The notes beneath the pieces are model-generated. The model saw only the letters and a program-made list of their open reading frames with translations, was not told the origin of the DNA and made no database searches. 64,000 bases of DNA from Verrucomicrobiia bacterium (GTDB lineage: Bacteria > Verrucomicrobiota > Verrucomicrobiia > JADLBR01 > JAIBCM01), in contig JAIBCM010000003.1 in the NCBI GenBank assembly GCA_019694135.1, positions 1 through 64,000 of the forward strand, in the 5' to 3' direction. Shown here one piece after another: positions 16,739 through 24,500 of the stretch. The number at the start of each line of letters is the position of its first letter. The first letter of the stretch is position 1. Made by a program: the position numbers and the translations under genes.

Positions 16739-17584
16739 ATGTTAGGGTTTTTTAAAAAAGTTGCAGCTCAAGTTTCTGGTAAAACTCCAAATTGGGAGGA
16801 GATTGAGGCGGAGCTCATTCAAGCGGATTTTGGTGCGAAGTTTGCTATTCATTTTGTAGAAAATTTAAAAGAGCAACAAAGTTTTTGGAGCGGAAATGAT
16901 GCGATTAGTGCGACGCGACAAGAAATTAAAAAACTGTTGCATAACTCGACATCACGATCCTTGCAAAAGCCCATGCACGTGATTGTGCTGGTTGGTGTCA
17001 ATGGCGTTGGCAAAACTACGTCAGCTGCGAAATTGGCACAATACTATCAGCAAAAAGGGAATCGAATTCGTTTGGTAGCGGGTGACACGTTTCGAGCCGC
17101 TGCGATCGAGCAGTTAAAGTTATGGGGCGAAAAAATTGGTGTACCGGTGACGGCAGGAAATTATGGTGGTGATTCTGCGGCACTCGCTTTTAGTGGTTAT
17201 CAAGAAGCGCAGAAAGAGGGCGCAAACATTTTAATTATTGATACAGCGGGACGTCAGCATACAAAGGCGAATCTCATGCAAGAATTGGCTAAGTTAATTC
17301 GCGTTTTGAAGAAAGCGGCTCCCGATGCTCCTCATGAGACGCTATTGGTGATTGATGCTGCGACGGGATCGAACGCTTTGAATCAAGCGAGAGAATTTCA
17401 AAAGCATGTGCCATTGAGTGGTGTGATTGCCACTAAGATGGATGGTGCCGGCACGGGAGGAAGTTTGGTTGGAATCGCTTCTGAATGCCAATTGCAGCCG
17501 TTATGGATGGGTGTGGGAGAGAAGGCGGAGGATTTTCTTCCGTTTGATGTGGAGCGTTATTTAGAAAAAATTTTGGGCTCGTGA
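16739..17584 (+). CDS. ftsY: Signal recognition particle receptor FtsY
   Basis: SRP receptor GTPase that brings ribosome-SRP complexes to the Sec translocon. NG domain only: a short helical N domain (1-75), then G1 GVNGVGKT (86-93), the DTFRAAAIEQL loop, G3 DTAGRQHTKANL, TKMDGAG and GGSLVGIA near the end. At 281 aa it lacks the acidic A domain of E. coli FtsY, as in most non-enterobacterial forms. Its RNA partner, the SRP RNA, is in this window at 54800-54891; ffh is not. Its stop overlaps the GTG start of trmB. Confidence 0.94.
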   Translation: MLGFFKKVAAQVSGKTPNWEEIEAELIQADFGAKFAIHFVENLKEQQSFWSGNDAISATRQEIKKLLHNSTSRSLQKPMHVIVLVGVNGVGKTTSAAKLAQYYQQKGNRIRLVAGDTFRAAAIEQLKLWGEKIGVPVTAGNYGGDSAALAFSGYQEAQKEGANILIIDTAGRQHTKANLMQELAKLIRVLKKAAPDAPHETLLVIDAATGSNALNQAREFQKHVPLSGVIATKMDGAGTGGSLVGIASECQLQPLWMGVGEKAEDFLPFDVERYLEKILGS

Positions 17585-18165
17585 ATGAGATTGTTCAATT
17601 CGAAGACATTCTTTCGCCGATAGAGTGGAAGAATGTTTTTTCTTTATCTCAACCGGTTCATATAGATTTGGGGGCTGGAGATGGAGGATTTGCCGTGGCA
17701 TTGGCTCAACAGAATTCTCATATTAATGTTTTAGCAGTGGAACGTCTTAAAGGGAGAGCAGAAAAAATTGCTAAAAAAATCAAACATTTTCATTTGGAAA
17801 ATTTGCGCGTGTTACGATTGGAAACATCGTATTTTTTATCTTATTTGGTGCCATCTAATTCGGTGGCTGTGATTCATGTGATGCATCCCGATCCGTGGCC
17901 GAAACGCAAACAACAAAAAAATCGTTTATTTCAATCTGATTTTATTTTTCATTGTGCTCGGGTGTTAGAAACAGGAGGGGAGTTGCGTTTGACTTTGGAT
18001 CATCCGGGTTATTTTTTGGAAATTATTCGAGTTATGAAAACGAGTCATGATTTTGAGGGTTGCTTTTGGAAGCCGGATCCGAATTATCCCAAATCTGATT
18101 TTGAAAAGCAGTTTTTGGATGAAGGTAAAGTGGTTATTCGTCAAGCGTGGAGGAAAAGCTGTTAG
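17581..18165 (+). CDS. trmB: tRNA (guanine-N7-)-methyltransferase
   Basis: Forms m7G46 in the variable loop of tRNAs. The SAM motif (HIDLGAGDGGFAVALA) and the family-defining stretch VMHPDPWPKRKQQKNRLFQSDFI are intact; the latter corresponds to the usual DPWPKKRHNKRR motif. 194 aa. The start is GTG at 17581, four bases into the ftsY stop (GTGA overlap). No in-frame ATG nearby gives the SAM motif. The gene ends four bases inside the convergent obg gene. Confidence 0.92.
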   Translation: MNEIVQFEDILSPIEWKNVFSLSQPVHIDLGAGDGGFAVALAQQNSHINVLAVERLKGRAEKIAKKIKHFHLENLRVLRLETSYFLSYLVPSNSVAVIHVMHPDPWPKRKQQKNRLFQSDFIFHCARVLETGGELRLTLDHPGYFLEIIRVMKTSHDFEGCFWKPDPNYPKSDFEKQFLDEGKVVIRQAWRKSC

Positions 18166-19211
18166 CTATCAGTTTCCAGTAAGAGAGTTGATAAAGTTTT
18201 TTTCAATAAATCAATGCCCATTTCTGCATTAGCTGAAATAGGAATGATTTTATGGCGAAAACTTTTTTTGAATGCTTTCAAATTTTCGGGCGCTACGGGT
18301 AAATCCATTTTATTAGCAGCAATAAGAAAGGGACGCTTCGCAAGGTCGGCTCGAAAGAGTTTGAGTTCTTTTCGAAGTTGTTGAAAATCTTTTTTCGGAT
18401 CTCTACCTTCGCTGCCGGCCATGTCTAAAACAAAGAGAAAAGCTTTGCAACGTTCGATGTGGCGCAAAAAGTCGTGTCCTAATCCAACTCCTTTGTGTGC
18501 GCCCTCGACTAAACCAGGAATGTCGGCTACGGTGAAACGTTGGTATTTGGGGAGTTCGACAACGCCAAGGTTAGGAGTTAAGGTGGTGAAAGGGTAGGAA
18601 GCAATTTTCGGTTGTGCTGCGGAAATTTTAGAAAGCAAGGTGGATTTGCCGGCATTGGGATAGCCGACTAGACCTATGTCAGCAATGGTTTTCATTTCCA
18701 AAAGGAAACGGCCTTCTTCTCCTGGAAAGCCTTCTTCGCAACGTCGCGGAGCTCGATTGGTGGAGGATTTGAAGTGGATATTGCCTCGACCGCCTCGACC
18801 ACCTTGGCATAAAATGTAAGAGGTGTGGGGGATAGTCAAATCGGCCACTAAAGGGTAGATGCGTTTTGTTTCATCCCGTTTGGGTGAACGCAAAGGTTCG
18901 TGCAGGGATTCGTCGGGTAGTCGATAAACTACAGTGCCAACGGGAACTTTGTAAATTTGATCGACAGCCGCTTTGCCGTAGCATTGTTTTCCCATACCAT
19001 GCTGGCCGTGTTTGGCTTTGAGGATGGGTTGAAATTTGAATTCCACCAGATTGTTTACATTGGGATCGACGTAAAGAACAATATCGCCTCCTTTACCTCC
19101 GTCACCTCCATCAGGACCACCCCGTGGGACATATTTTTCACGACGAAAACTGGAGCAGCCATTGCCACCATCGCCAGCTTTAGCGTGAATGATGATTTGG
19201 TCGACGAACAT
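18162..19211 (-). CDS. obg: GTPase Obg/CgtA
   Basis: Ribosome-associated GTPase needed for 50S assembly and stress control. The Gly-rich Obg fold occupies 1-160 (GGNGCSSFRREKYVPRGGPDGGDGGKGG is its start). The G domain has G1 GYPNAGKST (183-191), the LGVVE switch region, DIPGLVEGAHKGVGLGHDFLRH and NKMD. No C-terminal OCT domain is present: the protein stops at 349 aa shortly after ISANAEMGIDLLKKTL. The gene lies downstream of hpt on the same strand, 15 bases apart. Confidence 0.95.
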   Translation of the reverse strand: MFVDQIIIHAKAGDGGNGCSSFRREKYVPRGGPDGGDGGKGGDIVLYVDPNVNNLVEFKFQPILKAKHGQHGMGKQCYGKAAVDQIYKVPVGTVVYRLPDESLHEPLRSPKRDETKRIYPLVADLTIPHTSYILCQGGRGGRGNIHFKSSTNRAPRRCEEGFPGEEGRFLLEMKTIADIGLVGYPNAGKSTLLSKISAAQPKIASYPFTTLTPNLGVVELPKYQRFTVADIPGLVEGAHKGVGLGHDFLRHIERCKAFLFVLDMAGSEGRDPKKDFQQLRKELKLFRADLAKRPFLIAANKMDLPVAPENLKAFKKSFRHKIIPISANAEMGIDLLKKTLSTLLLETDS

Positions 19212-19226
19212 ATTTTTAGTGAGAAG

Positions 19227-19745
19227 TTAATTTAGAAAACGAATATCGGGAAGTTGACGATAATAACCGTCATAATCCAAGCCGTAGCCAAAAACAAATT
19301 CATTTCCAATTTCAAAGCCGGCCCATTTAGCGGTAATGGGGCGTTGACGTTTTTTCTTTTTTTTCAGCAAAACACAAATTTTCACGTCGCGTGCGCCAAG
19401 CTCTATTAATCTTTTTTTTACACTGGAAAGGGTAAGGCCGGTGTCGAGAATGTCGTCCACAATGAGCACGTGTTTTCCTTTAAAATTGCCAAACCCTTCT
19501 TTTAATCCTTCGATTTTTCCTGTGCTTTGACGATGACCCGTGGGATAGCTGCGAAGTCGCCAGCATTCAATTTCAAGTCGATCAGGAAGATGACGTAACA
19601 AATCAACAAGAAAAAATAAGCTACCGTTTAAAAGACCAAGAATAACAAGATCTTTCTTGTGATAATGATCACGAATTTCGCGCGCGAGTTGCTTAGTGCG
19701 TTTTTGAATGCGATTTTGCGAGATTAAGATTGGGTGAGTCGCCAT
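19227..19745 (-). CDS. hpt: Hypoxanthine phosphoribosyltransferase
   Basis: Salvages hypoxanthine or guanine with PRPP to IMP or GMP in the cytoplasm. The PRPP-binding motif VLIVDDILDTGLTL (93-106) and the flexible-loop and hood positions (GLLNGSLFFLVDLL; KWAGFEIGNEFVFGYGLDYDGYYRQLPDI) match the HPRT class. 172 aa is typical. A run of eight Lys/Arg residues (KKKKKRQR) after the PRPP motif is unusual but lies in a surface loop. The start overlaps the upstream secreted-protein gene by 22 bases. Confidence 0.92.
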   Translation of the reverse strand: MATHPILISQNRIQKRTKQLAREIRDHYHKKDLVILGLLNGSLFFLVDLLRHLPDRLEIECWRLRSYPTGHRQSTGKIEGLKEGFGNFKGKHVLIVDDILDTGLTLSSVKKRLIELGARDVKICVLLKKKKKRQRPITAKWAGFEIGNEFVFGYGLDYDGYYRQLPDIRFLN

Positions 19746-20371
19746 GTTTTTTTCTGAATTTTTTCTATGGCTTTAGCCATTTTTTCGCCCCAAGCTGTAT
19801 TTTTACCTAGCGCAAGACCTTTTTCCCAAGCTTCTTTAGCATCCAAAGTGGCACGTGATTTTAAAAGAGCAACTCCGGCATTGTAATAAATGGCTTGCTG
19901 TGTCGCTGTATTAAATTCGGTGGCTAATTGTGGATCATTTTCAAATTGACGAAAAATATATTGAAAGTCAGCACGCGCATTATCGCGACGATTGAAAATT
20001 CGGGGCAGTTGAGAATTATTCATCGCGCGCACTAGTCGTACGGCTACATCATGAGGAGCGGCATCAACAGCATCATCCATCATTTTAAGTCCACCAGTAA
20101 AATATTTCCATTTTTTGATACCTGGCAATGCTTTGCTGCTTTTAATCGTTAACAAGCTTCCGAGATAAGCTCGCAACAATTGATTATCGGGCGATTGAAG
20201 CAAGGCCTGATTTATCACTTCTTCGGCTTTTTGGACGTCCTTTGAGTTTCCGTTTAAAGCTTGGTCATGAAGCGACACCACTTTTTGGATTAGCGGATCT
20301 GTGAAAACAGTTTCTCCACAAAGCGAAAAACTAAACAGGAGCATTAAAAACATCGTTCGAAATATAAACAT
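19724..20371 (-). CDS. Secreted TPR-like protein of unknown role
   Basis: The 215-aa protein has a cleavable signal peptide (about 1-18, FLMLLFSFSLCG) and an all-helical body with TPR-like spacing (EEVINQALLQSPDNQLLRAYLGSLL; NTATQQAIYYNAGVALLKS; AKEAWEKGLALG). The Cys at about 18 lies just after LFSFSL, so it could also be a lipoprotein, although no good lipobox is seen. It is translationally coupled to hpt. No specific function is recognised; TPR folds usually mediate protein-protein contacts. It ends just left of the type IV secretion region and is the last ordinary gene before it. Confidence 0.7.
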   Translation of the reverse strand: MFIFRTMFLMLLFSFSLCGETVFTDPLIQKVVSLHDQALNGNSKDVQKAEEVINQALLQSPDNQLLRAYLGSLLTIKSSKALPGIKKWKYFTGGLKMMDDAVDAAPHDVAVRLVRAMNNSQLPRIFNRRDNARADFQYIFRQFENDPQLATEFNTATQQAIYYNAGVALLKSRATLDAKEAWEKGLALGKNTAWGEKMAKAIEKIQKKTWRLTQS

Positions 20372-20466
20372 AGGAGAGGGTTAAGTTTTTATTAGCTTTG
20401 CATAGTTGTCAATCTTACTCATGAAAAATCTTTACTATATTCTAATTTTTATTATATTTTTACCTT

Positions 20467-21081
20467 ATGGCTGGAGGCGTTAAAGAACATCCGGTATGGG
20501 CTGAGGCTGAAAAGTTAGATGCTAGCCCAAAAAATTTGAGTGTTTGGGATGTATTAAAAGCAACAACTCAAAAACAAAAAGTTTCTCATCCTTCGTCTTA
20601 TCCCACTATGGATGATGCGGCAAAAGCTGCGATGGGACAAATTTATAAACCTTCTTTAGATAGCTGTGTTGAATATGGCGCTATCGTTTATCAAAATAAA
20701 GATGGAACTTATAGTTTTACATCTCCCATTAAAAGCGATGTGGAAAATTGGGACTCTATTAATTTAACTAAAGAGTTCGATAAAGTGCCACCAGGAGCGA
20801 AAGCGGTGGCGAATGTTCATAGCCACGCTTGTGATAAACCCACACATGAAAACGAAAGATTTTCAAGTCGAGATATAGAAAATAGTCATGAACGAAGAGG
20901 GTTGCTTACGGGTTATATGGTTACTCCAAGTGGGGCAATGTATAAATATGATCCCCAAGAACAGGCAATTCGTTGTATGGGAGATTTAGAACCCAAAATC
21001 GGTCCAGCACCTGATGAAATTCCACATCAGTGTCCCGTGGAAAAAAGAACATATGAATCTCCTTGGTCTATGACCGTATAA
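20467..21081 (+). CDS. DUF4329 protein with JAMM-like metal-site pattern; candidate effector
   Basis: The 204-aa protein has no signal peptide. Residues about 47-165 match the DUF4329 pattern as I remember it: EYGAIVYQNKDGTYSFTSP, then ANVHSHACD, then RFSSRDIENS and GYMVTPSGAMYKYDP. Within it, Glu69, His118-Ser-His120, Ser133 and Asp136 have the order E...HSH...SxxD of JAMM/MPN+ zinc peptidases, but with a loop of 12 rather than about 7 residues before the Ser. DUF4329 domains occur at the ends of polymorphic (RHS-type) toxins. It is convergent with the VirD4-like gene and has its own AT-rich upstream region (20372-20466). An effector or toxin exported by the neighbouring system is an inference; a peptidase or isopeptidase activity is a possibility only. 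Confidence 0.7.
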   Translation: MAGGVKEHPVWAEAEKLDASPKNLSVWDVLKATTQKQKVSHPSSYPTMDDAAKAAMGQIYKPSLDSCVEYGAIVYQNKDGTYSFTSPIKSDVENWDSINLTKEFDKVPPGAKAVANVHSHACDKPTHENERFSSRDIENSHERRGLLTGYMVTPSGAMYKYDPQEQAIRCMGDLEPKIGPAPDEIPHQCPVEKRTYESPWSMTV

Positions 21082-21098
21082 TTAAGTTAGGGTCTTGA

Positions 21099-22652
21099 TT
21101 AACATTTCCATCGACTAAACCAAGCTGGCACTTTGCCGTCGGGGCCTAAAGGTTTAAGGAGAATGGGTTTTTTATTGAAACCTTGTTCACAATGGTTGAT
21201 GACAACATGGAATTTTTTCAAGTTGCGTAGCTCGTAAGGTTCATACCAATATTTATCTTCTTCTGAGCGATTGACGGATTGTCCGCCCTTTCCACCGCCA
21301 CGATTATAAGAACGCTTCCAAAACTTGCGTTTACCCAATAAATCAGACAAGAATTTAGCTGTGTCTTCATCAGCCGCAGTGAACATAACAACGTTGGATA
21401 AATTAAGTGCAAGCACTTTTCCTTTTTTCTCATCTTTGAGTGGAGGGAGTAGGGAAGTATAAGATTGGGTCGCGAAAACAGCTGTGCATTTGGCTTCACG
21501 AATAACGCCAAGGGTGTCATGATCGCTCACACCATCTTCAGAAGCGGTGATGATTTGTTGCGCTTCATCTGCCCAAAGAATGAGCATATTATGATTTTTA
21601 CGCTTTTCTGCGGGTTGATCGAAGCGACGAACGGCATGATTGTAGTAAGCCAGTTTTAACAAGGTATTAATATACTTTCGTTCCGTTGCATATTTTTGAG
21701 GAATGGAGACGCAAACAATTTTGCCTTCATCCAAAGCATCTAAATGAAAGGTGTCTTCTTGAGGACAAAAAATTTCTGCGATGATGGGATCGGTAAAAAA
21801 TTTCAAATAGTTGAAAATCGTTCCACGAATACCGGACAAAGTTTCCGGTGGCATAGTTTTAAATTTCTGCACGAAATGCACAACGACATCTTCGGCTTCC
21901 AGCGGAAATTTTCCTTGTTTATGAAGTCGGGCGGCTTCCGCAAGAACATCATCCAGCTCTTGCGGATCGGTCAAAAGCATGAAAGTATTTTTTAACGTGA
22001 CGGGATAACCTGCCGCATCGAGCAAACGAAATCCCATTTCTACGTTGATAAGAGTTTGAGTTTTGAAAAAGGCTTGGCCTTCGGATTGCCCCAAACTTTC
22101 TGCGACGTTACAAATATTTTTTGCATGAGTGGAGTAGGGAATAGTTTTATCGGAAAGTGGGTTCCAAGTGTATTTGGGCTTCCAATCGGGTGGGGCATGG
22201 TCGGGACGACATTGTAATAAAATCGTGTCTTTTTCACGCCCCATATGTTTCATCATGTCCATAAGAATTTCCCAAAAAAGCCCTTTTTGATCGACACAAA
22301 CTCCGCCCCAATTGGGAACATTTTTTGTGACTTGATACATGATATTCATGATGGCGGATTGGGTTTTGCCGCAACCCGTTTTTCCAGGAATAAACCAGCC
22401 TCGACAAAAGTTGTTCATGTCCCATTTAAAACGATCAAGTTGACAGACAATGTTGGAATTTTTTTTGCTGCCACCCCCACTACTATTCCCTCCACCTTTT
22501 TTTGAATCAATCATCATTTTAAGGCCGGTCCAAAAGAGCCATGCAGCCATTGGCAAAAAAAGCCAAGAGGCCAGACCTACTACAGGGATGTCATGAAAAA
22601 ACCAAAAGAGACAAAGACTTAAAACGCTTGCGATAAAATAAATAAGGATCAT
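21099..22652 (-). CDS. virD4: VirD4/TraG-like type IV coupling ATPase
   Basis: Coupling protein that selects substrates and feeds them into a type IV secretion channel. Two N-terminal transmembrane helices (about 1-18 and 25-45) and a Gly/Ser linker precede the motor domain. It has Walker A GKTGCGKT (90-97), Walker B LILWADEAQQ (357-365) and ATQSYTSL (sensor-like Gln). A WYEPYELRNLKKFHVVINHC stretch follows near the end. At 517 aa it is a compact VirD4 without the long acidic tail of conjugative forms. It is transcribed with the AAA+ gene upstream (15-base gap), divergent from the virB-like operon. Confidence 0.85.
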   Translation of the reverse strand: MILIYFIASVLSLCLFWFFHDIPVVGLASWLFLPMAAWLFWTGLKMMIDSKKGGGNSSGGGSKKNSNIVCQLDRFKWDMNNFCRGWFIPGKTGCGKTQSAIMNIMYQVTKNVPNWGGVCVDQKGLFWEILMDMMKHMGREKDTILLQCRPDHAPPDWKPKYTWNPLSDKTIPYSTHAKNICNVAESLGQSEGQAFFKTQTLINVEMGFRLLDAAGYPVTLKNTFMLLTDPQELDDVLAEAARLHKQGKFPLEAEDVVVHFVQKFKTMPPETLSGIRGTIFNYLKFFTDPIIAEIFCPQEDTFHLDALDEGKIVCVSIPQKYATERKYINTLLKLAYYNHAVRRFDQPAEKRKNHNMLILWADEAQQIITASEDGVSDHDTLGVIREAKCTAVFATQSYTSLLPPLKDEKKGKVLALNLSNVVMFTAADEDTAKFLSDLLGKRKFWKRSYNRGGGKGGQSVNRSEEDKYWYEPYELRNLKKFHVVINHCEQGFNKKPILLKPLGPDGKVPAWFSRWKC

Positions 22653-22667
22653 GTGAAAGAGTGAAAA

Positions 22668-23660
22668 TTACGCGGCAGCTAAATCAGTTTGATCTTCCTC
22701 TTCTTGAAGTGAATCGGCAACGGTGGTTGTTTTTAGTACAAGTTTTTCGTTACCTGGATCAACATCCACAATGCAAGTACCTTCTAAATTATCCTGTATA
22801 AGACCTTTGACAATGGCGTCTTGCACAAAACGTTCGACGGTATTACGCATAGGACGAGCACCGAGAAAACGATCGTATCCTTTACGAATTAAAAATTCCA
22901 AAGCTTCTTTAGAAAGTTCTAAGTCGTAACCTAAAGTTTTGAGACGAGCCAATTCCTTATGAGCTACCAAAGTGGCAATTTCGCGTTGTACTTCATAAGT
23001 GAGACGCAAGAAAACAATACGATCGGTAATACGAGCAACAAATTCTGGACGCAAAGTTTGTTCGACTTTTCGTAGCACAGTTCGCTCAATTGTGGCAGGG
23101 GAGGAATGTTCCATGCGCATCGATTCCGCCGCTCCAATATTGGAAGTTAAAATAACATAAAAATTACTAAGAGAATGGGTGACGCCATCGGATGTCGTAA
23201 TACGTGCGGCATCTAGAATTTGAAGGAAAAGATCGAGCACCAAGGGATGCGCTTTTTCCATTTCGTCGAAAAGAATCGTGCCTCGATCGTGTTTCGATAG
23301 GATGCGGCCTAATAAGCCATTATCTGTACTCGATTGCCCTAGTAAAAGTCCCACAGAGGATTGATTTTGAAATTCGGACATATCGAATCGGAAAAGTTTT
23401 CCTTCACCGAAAAGATAGTTAGAGAAAGTAAGAGTGATTTCCGTTTTTCCTGTGCCCGTTGGACCTACGAATAAAAAGGAACCACGAGGTCGGGAAGGAT
23501 GAGCGAGATTGAGCTCCCCTCGTTTGAGTACGGAGACAACACGTGGGATGACGTGGTCTTGTCCTTTGATATGAAAATGTAAATGACTCTCCAAATCCCT
23601 TAATTTTTCCAAAGGCGTATGGAATTGGCGAAGAGACGAGTTGTTAGAAAATTGTGACAT
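22668..23660 (-). CDS. Stand-alone ClpB-D2-like AAA+ ATPase of the secretion locus
   Basis: A 330-aa AAA+ protein matching only the second ATPase domain of ClpB/ClpA. Walker A GPTGTGKT (66-73), Walker B TILFDEM (128-134), sensor 1 TSN (172-174), arginine-finger region RPEFVARITDRIVF (204-217) and sensor 2 GARP (267-270) with the small helical lid are all present. It has no N domain, first ATPase domain or ClpP-docking loop. The aromatic pore loop GYVG that grips substrate in ClpB is missing: the corresponding stretch reads LLLGQSSTDNGLLG (105-118). It seems an active ATPase without a normal threading loop. It lies upstream of virD4 and starts 138 bases from the virB2-like gene. No VirB11 is present, so it may supply that hexameric motor role; this is inference. 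Confidence 0.85.
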   Translation of the reverse strand: MSQFSNNSSLRQFHTPLEKLRDLESHLHFHIKGQDHVIPRVVSVLKRGELNLAHPSRPRGSFLFVGPTGTGKTEITLTFSNYLFGEGKLFRFDMSEFQNQSSVGLLLGQSSTDNGLLGRILSKHDRGTILFDEMEKAHPLVLDLFLQILDAARITTSDGVTHSLSNFYVILTSNIGAAESMRMEHSSPATIERTVLRKVEQTLRPEFVARITDRIVFLRLTYEVQREIATLVAHKELARLKTLGYDLELSKEALEFLIRKGYDRFLGARPMRNTVERFVQDAIVKGLIQDNLEGTCIVDVDPGNEKLVLKTTTVADSLQEEEDQTDLAAA

Positions 23661-23716
23661 AATTAAAATTGCAATATTATTTTTATAATTTTACAATCTA
23701 AACCTAAAAATTTCTT

Positions 23717-23745
23717 TTGACAAATTTAATTTACATGGATAATTA
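23717..23745 (+). promoter_or_regulatory. Candidate promoter of the virB-like operon
   Basis: The 138-base gap between the divergent AAA+ and pilin genes is very AT-rich. It contains an exact TTGACA (23717-23722). Seventeen bases later comes TAATTA (23740-23745), a poor -10 match; a better TATAAA (23744-23749) is 21 bases away. The first gene of the operon starts at 23799. The minus-strand promoter for the AAA+ and virD4 genes must lie in the same gap but was not resolved. Confidence 0.4.
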
Positions 23746-23798
23746 TAAATCAAAATATTAAACTCTTTAACATAACTTAAAGGAAAAACTGTAAAACT

Positions 23799-24137
23799 AT
23801 GAAAAATACAAAAACGTTAATTAGACAATCTGTAAACTGGACACAACGTAATGCATTATTTTTAGCGATTATGTTGTTGCCTTCACTCTCACGAGCAGCA
23901 GGTGGAGACATTACTACTTTCACTGATGGCTTTAAAACCGCATTGAAAATTGTTTTCATGTTCGGCTTTGTTTGGGGTGTGATCAAAATTTGGCAAGGTG
24001 CTAGTGCTATTGCTAAGGGTGATCCAGATGGTAAAGCAGGTATTATTGCTGGTCTTATTATTGCAGGTGCTGGTGCAGTTATGACTGCTTTCTTCAGCCT
24101 CTTTGGTAATGACTCAGCTGCTTTAACAGTTGATTAA
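23799..24137 (+). CDS. virB2: VirB2/TrbC-like pilin
   Basis: Major pilus or channel subunit. 112 aa with a signal peptide ending near LPSLSRAAGG (cleavage around residue 33-34). Two hydrophobic helices follow (about 46-66 and 80-102), separated by a short polar loop AKGDPDGKA. This size and two-helix plan is that of VirB2/TrbC pilins. It heads the operon, as virB2 does after virB1 in Agrobacterium. No peptide-cyclisation signal was looked for beyond the sequence; the mature form would be about 79 residues. Confidence 0.82.
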   Translation: MKNTKTLIRQSVNWTQRNALFLAIMLLPSLSRAAGGDITTFTDGFKTALKIVFMFGFVWGVIKIWQGASAIAKGDPDGKAGIIAGLIIAGAGAVMTAFFSLFGNDSAALTVD

Positions 24138-24146
24138 AAGAGTTTT

Positions 24147-24500
24147 ATGGATCAGCTGAGGTTTACCGATACGAACTCAGCCGATGACTCTCAAGGAGGA
24201 GCGTTCGGGCTGGATGGTAATCAATATTTAGTGATTATTATCTCTGCTATAGCTGGGATTGGCATTGTTTTGCTTCTATTTACTGGCATGCATATGGGAT
24301 TGGGTGTCAGTGCAGTTATGGGAGCTTTACCTGTCGTGATTGCCACGTCTTATATTATCTTTTTTAAGCGTGGCAAACCTGCTGGTTATGATATGGATCT
24401 TTTCGAAACCAATATTGTAGGAAAAGATTTTGCTTTTAATCCTCGAGCCAAACGCTCACCTCTTATACAATCCTCGACTTCTGAGATTAGAAAGTTATGA
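24147..24500 (+). CDS. virB3: VirB3/TrbD-like inner-membrane protein
   Basis: Small membrane protein (117 aa) between the pilin and VirB4 genes, the exact place of virB3. After a polar 25-residue N-terminus it has two adjacent hydrophobic segments (about 27-46 and 52-72) and a polar C-terminal part with many Lys and Arg residues. VirB3 anchors the VirB4 ATPase and is often fused to it; here they are separate. Its stop overlaps the VirB4 start by four bases. The call rests on size, topology and position more than on motifs. Confidence 0.7.
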   Translation: MDQLRFTDTNSADDSQGGAFGLDGNQYLVIIISAIAGIGIVLLLFTGMHMGLGVSAVMGALPVVIATSYIIFFKRGKPAGYDMDLFETNIVGKDFAFNPRAKRSPLIQSSTSEIRKL

